Position numbers and translations under genes: made by a program
Notes under the pieces: generated by a model
What the model was told of the DNA's origin: nothing
The model's input: only the letters and a program-made list of their open reading frames with translations
Database searches by the model: none
Shown here: positions 60,507-64,000 of the stretch, in pieces
Numbering within the stretch: position 1 is the first letter of the stretch
Layout of the letters: each line of letters begins with the position of its first letter
Assembly: GCF_030929615.1 (NCBI RefSeq)
Contig: NZ_JAVFVU010000035.1
Coordinates: 1 to 64,000 of the forward strand
Direction: 5' to 3'
DNA: 64,000 nt
Origin: Dyadobacter sp. LHD-138
Lineage (GTDB): Bacteria > Bacteroidota > Bacteroidia > Cytophagales > Spirosomataceae

Positions 60507-61279
60507 AATTCGCACACCTGCTGTTTGGAGGCCTGGCCTTTGTACTTTTTCTATCGCTGGCTATTGTGCTGTTCATTATGCTCTATCAGCGTAAACTGCA
60601 CCGTCAACAGAAAGATATGCAGGACCAGGCGCTGGCGTATCAAAAAAATCTGACCAGCATTGTCGTACGCTCACAGGAAAATGAGAGAGAGAGAATTTCA
60701 AGAGATCTCCATGACGAAATTGGTGTTTCATTATCGGCAGCTAAGCTCTATATCAATCAGATTCAATATGAAAATTCTCCGACAGAAATGATGCGGCTGG
60801 CGGGCGATGCCAGTGGTATTATCGGTAATATTGTACAGGATATCCGGCAAATTGCGCAGAACCTTTCACCTTTGATTTTGGAAAATTTCGGCTTCCGGCA
60901 GGCGATACACATGCTCATGACCCGGATTCAGGCTGGCGGGATTCGTACCGAATGTTATATTGATTTTGATACAACATTAGAAAAAGAAACGGAGCTTGGC
61001 CTGTACCGGATCATTCAGGAAGCTTCGGGCAATGCACTTAAACATGCAAATCCAAGCCTGATTGAAGTCAGTCTGACCCAGGAAAACAAACTGTTATTGT
61101 TGTTGATTTCGGACAACGGAAGCGGTTTCGATTATCAGAAAACGGATCTTACCAAAACCACTTCAATGGGTCTGAGCGGGATCAAAATCCGTGCAGAGCT
61201 GATTAACGGGCAACTTTCAGTAAACTCATCGGCAATAACCGGGACGGAGATTTTAATTACTATCCCCGTTACTGCCTAA
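60485..61279 (+). CDS. NarL-type sensor histidine kinase
   Basis: A 264-residue kinase of the HisKA_3 class. One TM helix (about 10-35; FGGLAFVLFLSLAIVLFIML) precedes a short coiled coil and the phosphoacceptor motif ENERERISRDLHDEIGVSLS (His in DLHDEIG). The HATPase domain has GLYRIIQEASGNALKHANPS and ISDNGSGFD...MGLSGIKIRAEL. It overlaps the 7-TM gene and is 20 bases upstream of its response regulator. Confidence 0.93.
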   Translation: MEKPAELEFAHLLFGGLAFVLFLSLAIVLFIMLYQRKLHRQQKDMQDQALAYQKNLTSIVVRSQENERERISRDLHDEIGVSLSAAKLYINQIQYENSPTEMMRLAGDASGIIGNIVQDIRQIAQNLSPLILENFGFRQAIHMLMTRIQAGGIRTECYIDFDTTLEKETELGLYRIIQEASGNALKHANPSLIEVSLTQENKLLLLLISDNGSGFDYQKTDLTKTTSMGLSGIKIRAELINGQLSVNSSAITGTEILITIPVTA

Positions 61280-61299
61280 ACGCAACGATTTCCACGACC

Positions 61300-61968
61300 A
61301 TGAAAACGCTAAAACTAGCTGTCATTGACGATCACACCCTGTTCCGCCAAGGGCTGATCCAAATCTTAGAAAAGTTCAATCACTACGATGTTGTTTTCGA
61401 AGCATCATCGGCTGAAGAAATGTTTGAACAGTTGTGCTCAGTTACGCCGGACATTGTACTGTTAGACCTGAATATGAAAGGTATGAGCGGTCAGCAGGCC
61501 AGTATTATTATCCGCCACGACTATCCGGATATGAAAATTATTATTCTGTCAATGAATTATTCGCACGACTATATTCGTCAAATGATGAAGATCGGCGTGC
61601 ACGGATATCTGCCCAAGGACATTGACCAGCGAAAACTCGTAGAAGCCATTGATCAGGTTCACGAAAAAGGACATTATATGGATGACGAGATTGCCGCGGT
61701 TTTACGCGAGGCACTCCAAATGAGCCAACGCAAGAATCTCAAAAAAAGCACCGTCATAGAATCTGAAAACATTGTTTTAACAGACCGTGAAATGGATGTT
61801 CTTCGGCTAATCTGCAAAGGACAAAATACCCAGCAAATCGCGGAAGCACTTTTTATAAGTTACCGCACCGTGGAAGGGCACCGCAAAAATCTGCTTTTAA
61901 AAACAGGCGTCACCAACTCGGTAAGCCTGGTGGTTTTCGCTGTGAAACACGGGCTGATCGAAATGTAA
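61300..61968 (+). CDS. NarL/LuxR-family response regulator
   Basis: A 222-residue regulator: receiver domain (about 1-120; VIDDHTLFRQGL, phosphoacceptor Asp in IVLLDLNMKGMSG, Lys in HGYLPKDI) and a C-terminal GerE/LuxR HTH (about 155-220; LTDREMDVLRLICKGQNTQQ, then IAEALFISYRTVEGHRKNL). Cognate regulator of the kinase directly upstream. Likely targets include the upstream unknown genes (inference). Confidence 0.95.
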   Translation: MKTLKLAVIDDHTLFRQGLIQILEKFNHYDVVFEASSAEEMFEQLCSVTPDIVLLDLNMKGMSGQQASIIIRHDYPDMKIIILSMNYSHDYIRQMMKIGVHGYLPKDIDQRKLVEAIDQVHEKGHYMDDEIAAVLREALQMSQRKNLKKSTVIESENIVLTDREMDVLRLICKGQNTQQIAEALFISYRTVEGHRKNLLLKTGVTNSVSLVVFAVKHGLIEM

Positions 61969-62006
61969 ACGTACCCCTCCTCTTCAAAACGTCTGTTATC
62001 CCGGGC

Positions 62007-62675
62007 TTATTTTTCAAACACCAGCGCATCGGGATTTGCGCCAAGCTCCTGCAACGCATCCAAAACCGAGGACGTAAAAGCATCCGGGCCACAAACATAA
62101 AAGGGTTGATTAAAATCTTCAATATGCTTTTGCAGAAAATCTTTGGTAATCCTTCCGTGCGCATAGCCTGCCGCCTGTTCAGAGGAAATGATATTGAAAA
62201 AGTTATATCCAAGCATCTTTTCAAATTCTTCTTTCAGGATAATATCAGCCGTCGTTTTGTTAGAAAAGAACAGCCGGTTATTGCCGACTTTCCCTTCAGC
62301 ATACAACGCCCTAAGAATGGCGATAAAAGGTGTTACCCCGGCTCCGCCTGCCAGAAAAACGCCTTCGCCCTTGTACGCAATAGCTCCCCAGGCGTCACTT
62401 ATTTCGAAAATATCACCGGGTTTTACCAACGTCAGCTGATTGGTTACACCGTCATGGTCGGTATATGATTTGATCGTAAATTCCAGCACCGGATTTTCGG
62501 GTATTGACGTAAAAGTGAATGGCCGCTTTTCATCCTTCCAGCTTTCTTTCAGAATGGAAAGATCTGTCGCCTCGCCCGGGTTGAAACTAAACCCGTCCGG
62601 TTTTTCTACCGCAAAGGAATGCACGTTATGGGTTATCGTTTTAACCGCAATGACTTTTACCTGATAATCTGCCAT
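62007..62675 (-). CDS. Ferredoxin/flavodoxin-NADP(H) reductase-like flavoprotein
   Basis: A 222-residue FAD/NAD(P)-binding reductase. FAD-binding residues lie in KRPFTFTSIPEN (RPFT), the nucleotide-binding glycine loop is FLAGGAGVTPFIAILRAL and the C-terminal block is QPFYVCGPDAFTSSVLDAL. There is no ferredoxin domain, so it needs a separate electron partner. Convergent with the NarL regulator, 38 bases apart. Confidence 0.88.
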   Translation of the reverse strand: MADYQVKVIAVKTITHNVHSFAVEKPDGFSFNPGEATDLSILKESWKDEKRPFTFTSIPENPVLEFTIKSYTDHDGVTNQLTLVKPGDIFEISDAWGAIAYKGEGVFLAGGAGVTPFIAILRALYAEGKVGNNRLFFSNKTTADIILKEEFEKMLGYNFFNIISSEQAAGYAHGRITKDFLQKHIEDFNQPFYVCGPDAFTSSVLDALQELGANPDALVFEK

Positions 62676-62891
62676 GATATTTCATTTTTAAAACGCGGAC
62701 TCTAACTTTTCGCTGACGAGCTGACTAAAAATAGCTTCTTTTACAGACAAAAAAAAGTCTGTTTCCTCTATTTTAGGCTCATCGCGAAAAAAGCTATCGC
62801 GATTAAATCCCGAACGCTATTATTTCGTTTTTAGGCAGGATTTAAATTGTTTTCGCATCTTGATCATTTATCTCAACAAATGTAAAATTCC

Positions 62892-63080
62892 TTACTTTCG
62901 CAACTTTCTATCAGATACATCACACACATTAATACCTTTAAGAACAATTGTGTCACCAATTTTTATCTTCGCTGGATAAATCGATAAGCTCTTGCTATCA
63001 GCTGGTGATGTTTCCTTCTGTTTGCAGCTATATATACAAATTAGTAAGATAATCGCAATATGTATTTTGTTTCTTGTCAT
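62892..63080 (-). pseudogene. Short lipoprotein, likely truncated IPT/TIG-domain protein
   Basis: A 62-residue frame with a lipoprotein signal (IHIAIILLICIYSCKQKE; lipobox IYSC). The mature part LSIYPAKIKIGDTIVLKGIN looks like the first strands of an IPT/TIG domain (pattern P-x-K-x-x-x-G-D-T-I-x-L-x-G). The frame ends in CDVSDRKLRK soon after, where normal members continue for dozens to hundreds of residues. I think the gene is cut short; it could also be a small lipoprotein. Confidence 0.5.
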
Positions 63081-63143
63081 GGCAACGTTGATGAAATTTA
63101 TCTTTATTCACAAGTTTCCCTGGAGTTACCAAGACCATACGTG

Positions 63144-63228
63144 CCCCGATTTGAAATCGGGGTGAACATGAGAAAGATCAGCTGACTCACAACCATTTTA
63201 AAACAGACAGATAAAATCTGTTTTAAAA
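63144..63228. repeat. Two palindromes in the gap before the condensation-domain gene
   Basis: CCCCGATTTGAAATCGGGG (63144-63162) is a 9+1+9 palindrome. TTTTAAAACAGA (63196-63207) and TCTGTTTTAAAA (63217-63228) form a second 12-bp inverted repeat. Neither has a T run that would make it a clear terminator for a known gene. The first resembles short palindromes dispersed in Cytophagales genomes. Confidence 0.4.
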
Positions 63229-63292
63229 ACGACAAGACTGCAATGATATCACATAAATAACTAACATTAAGCACATTATAGCCATAAGTGAA

Positions 63293-63340
63293 AAACAAAA
63301 AAAATCCTAACTAACGTACCAAAAATACGTAGTAAGGATT
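63293..63340 (-). terminator. Terminator of the condensation-domain gene
   Basis: AATCCTAACTAACGTA and TACGTAGTAAGGATT (about 63303-63340) form a stem with bulges. Read on the minus strand it is followed by a long T run (63293-63304), directly downstream of the gene that ends at 63363. Confidence 0.75.
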
Positions 63341-63362
63341 ATCTCTGTTACTTATCTAAAAT

Positions 63363-64000
63363 TCAGCCGATTTCTTCCGACAAAATAGCCACGGCCCTTT
63401 TGCGGATATCCCGAGCCTTATCAACCGGCAAAAACGCACCGTTGGAACAGAATGAAAAATCGATCTTACCTTGAAAGGTGCTTACCACCAGGGTATTCGG
63501 GTTGCGCCATGGAAAACCTACGGCCGGGCTATGCAAAGCTTCGACGGAAAATGTCTGGTAAGTTGTGGGGATATCCAAAACGCCCATGTTGGATAAAGTA
63601 ACATCGTGACTGCCTTTGGTCGATCGTAAATGCCCTATCATTTGTCGTGCCGTTGAATGAAAAAACTCACTCATGACAATGATTTCCGGCATATTGATCT
63701 TATTCGCCTTATCGACCAGATCATTTTTGATACTTCGGGAAATAGTCCAGAAATCGTTGTCCCTTTCTTTCTTTGGAATCGATAACTCCACAATCGGTGC
63801 AAAAGCGAACATCGTATCCTTTTTTATATCGGGAATATACCTGCGGATATCCACCGGACTTATCACTTTATTTTTTGCCCCGTTTCCCATTTCAAATGCA
63901 AAAGCCTGCAAAAATGCCGCACACAGCACGGCATGGACTGAGGTATTTTCAGCCTTGCATTTTTTCACCAAAGTAGAAGATAACCCGGAAGGGAAATTCC
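63363..64000 (-). CDS. Condensation-domain / acyltransferase-like protein (partial at right edge)
   Basis: The visible 212 residues are the C-terminal part of a protein that continues beyond 64000. The frame is open to the edge, so the TTG at 63971 is not the true start. It resembles NRPS condensation-like and alcohol acetyltransferase (PapA-type) enzymes: VHAVLCAAFLQAFAFEMGN, VISPVDIRRYIPDIKKDTMF, SHDVTLSNMGVLDIPTTYQT and FPWRNPNTLVVSTFQGKIDF are C-terminal features of that superfamily. The catalytic HHxxxD would lie upstream, outside the window. Reaction unknown. Confidence 0.8.
   Translation of the reverse strand, partial: NFPSGLSSTLVKKCKAENTSVHAVLCAAFLQAFAFEMGNGAKNKVISPVDIRRYIPDIKKDTMFAFAPIVELSIPKKERDNDFWTISRSIKNDLVDKANKINMPEIIVMSEFFHSTARQMIGHLRSTKGSHDVTLSNMGVLDIPTTYQTFSVEALHSPAVGFPWRNPNTLVVSTFQGKIDFSFCSNGAFLPVDKARDIRKRAVAILSEEIG

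Noticed and set aside
62743..62762. ACAGAC/GTCTGT hairpin as a terminator
   Set aside because: Only 6 bp of stem; too weak to call.
1..64000. tRNA, rRNA and CRISPR search by eye
   Set aside because: No conserved tRNA T-loop sequence, rRNA segment or regular repeat-spacer array was seen; a covariance-model scan would be decisive.

Overview
The window looks like chromosomal DNA from a Bacteroidota bacterium of the order Cytophagales, most likely Dyadobacter or a close Spirosomataceae relative. This is inferred from gene content and style, not from a database match. Supporting signs are a SusC/SusD pair under an ECF sigma/FecR switch, a type IX secretion (T9SS) C-terminal sorting domain, an OmpA protein with PD40 repeats, LytTR and NarL two-component systems, BshB1 of bacillithiol synthesis, a single-chain PurL, and several upstream regions with the Bacteroidota -7 element TAnnTTTG. 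No rRNA, tRNA or CRISPR array was seen.

Layout. 1-2470: the end of a decayed integrative element. It holds a tyrosine recombinase pseudogene and an excisionase-like triple-HTH gene, lying against the 3' end of mnmE, a known type of integration site. 2474-11300: mostly housekeeping (mnmE, queE, a PD40/OmpA envelope protein, trxB, an M23/LysM peptidase, bshB1, an alpha/beta hydrolase, a secreted msrB). 11481-24500: an FtsX-like permease, two GNAT genes, a cytochrome c + YceI pair divergent from an AraC regulator, DUF1772 and DUF2461 proteins, an outer-membrane beta-barrel receptor, a LytS/LytTR two-component pair and another GNAT. 24528-32928: one minus-strand unit reading ECF sigma, FecR, SusC, SusD, purple acid phosphatase. 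A candidate plus-strand antisense RNA sits between fecR and susC. 33278-43135: single genes (a Tat-signal NIF3-like protein, a long secreted PIG-L deacetylase, a CheY-like receiver, a DUF1080 protein, Dabb, DUF2905, a secreted C1q-like protein) and an aldo/keto reductase + AraC operon. 43367-50025: purL, a luciferase-like monooxygenase, palindromic REP-like repeats and a GAF histidine kinase.

50135-57114 is the most unusual region. A compact minus-strand cluster encodes three paralogous phage-tail-collar (Mdp-type) proteins, a GNAT acetyltransferase, a DUF6916 protein and a 1487-residue T9SS-exported beta-helix protein. Spacing is tight and one hairpin closes the unit. No capsid, terminase or tail-tube gene is present, so it does not look like a prophage; I read it as a candidate surface-display or modification system of unknown function. 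57846-61968 follows with a minus-strand pair of unknown genes (59 and 232 residues), a perfect 18-bp inverted repeat in the divergent promoter region, a 230-residue unknown protein, a 7-TM protein and a NarL-type kinase/regulator pair. The window ends with a flavin reductase, a truncated lipoprotein and a condensation-domain protein cut by the right edge.
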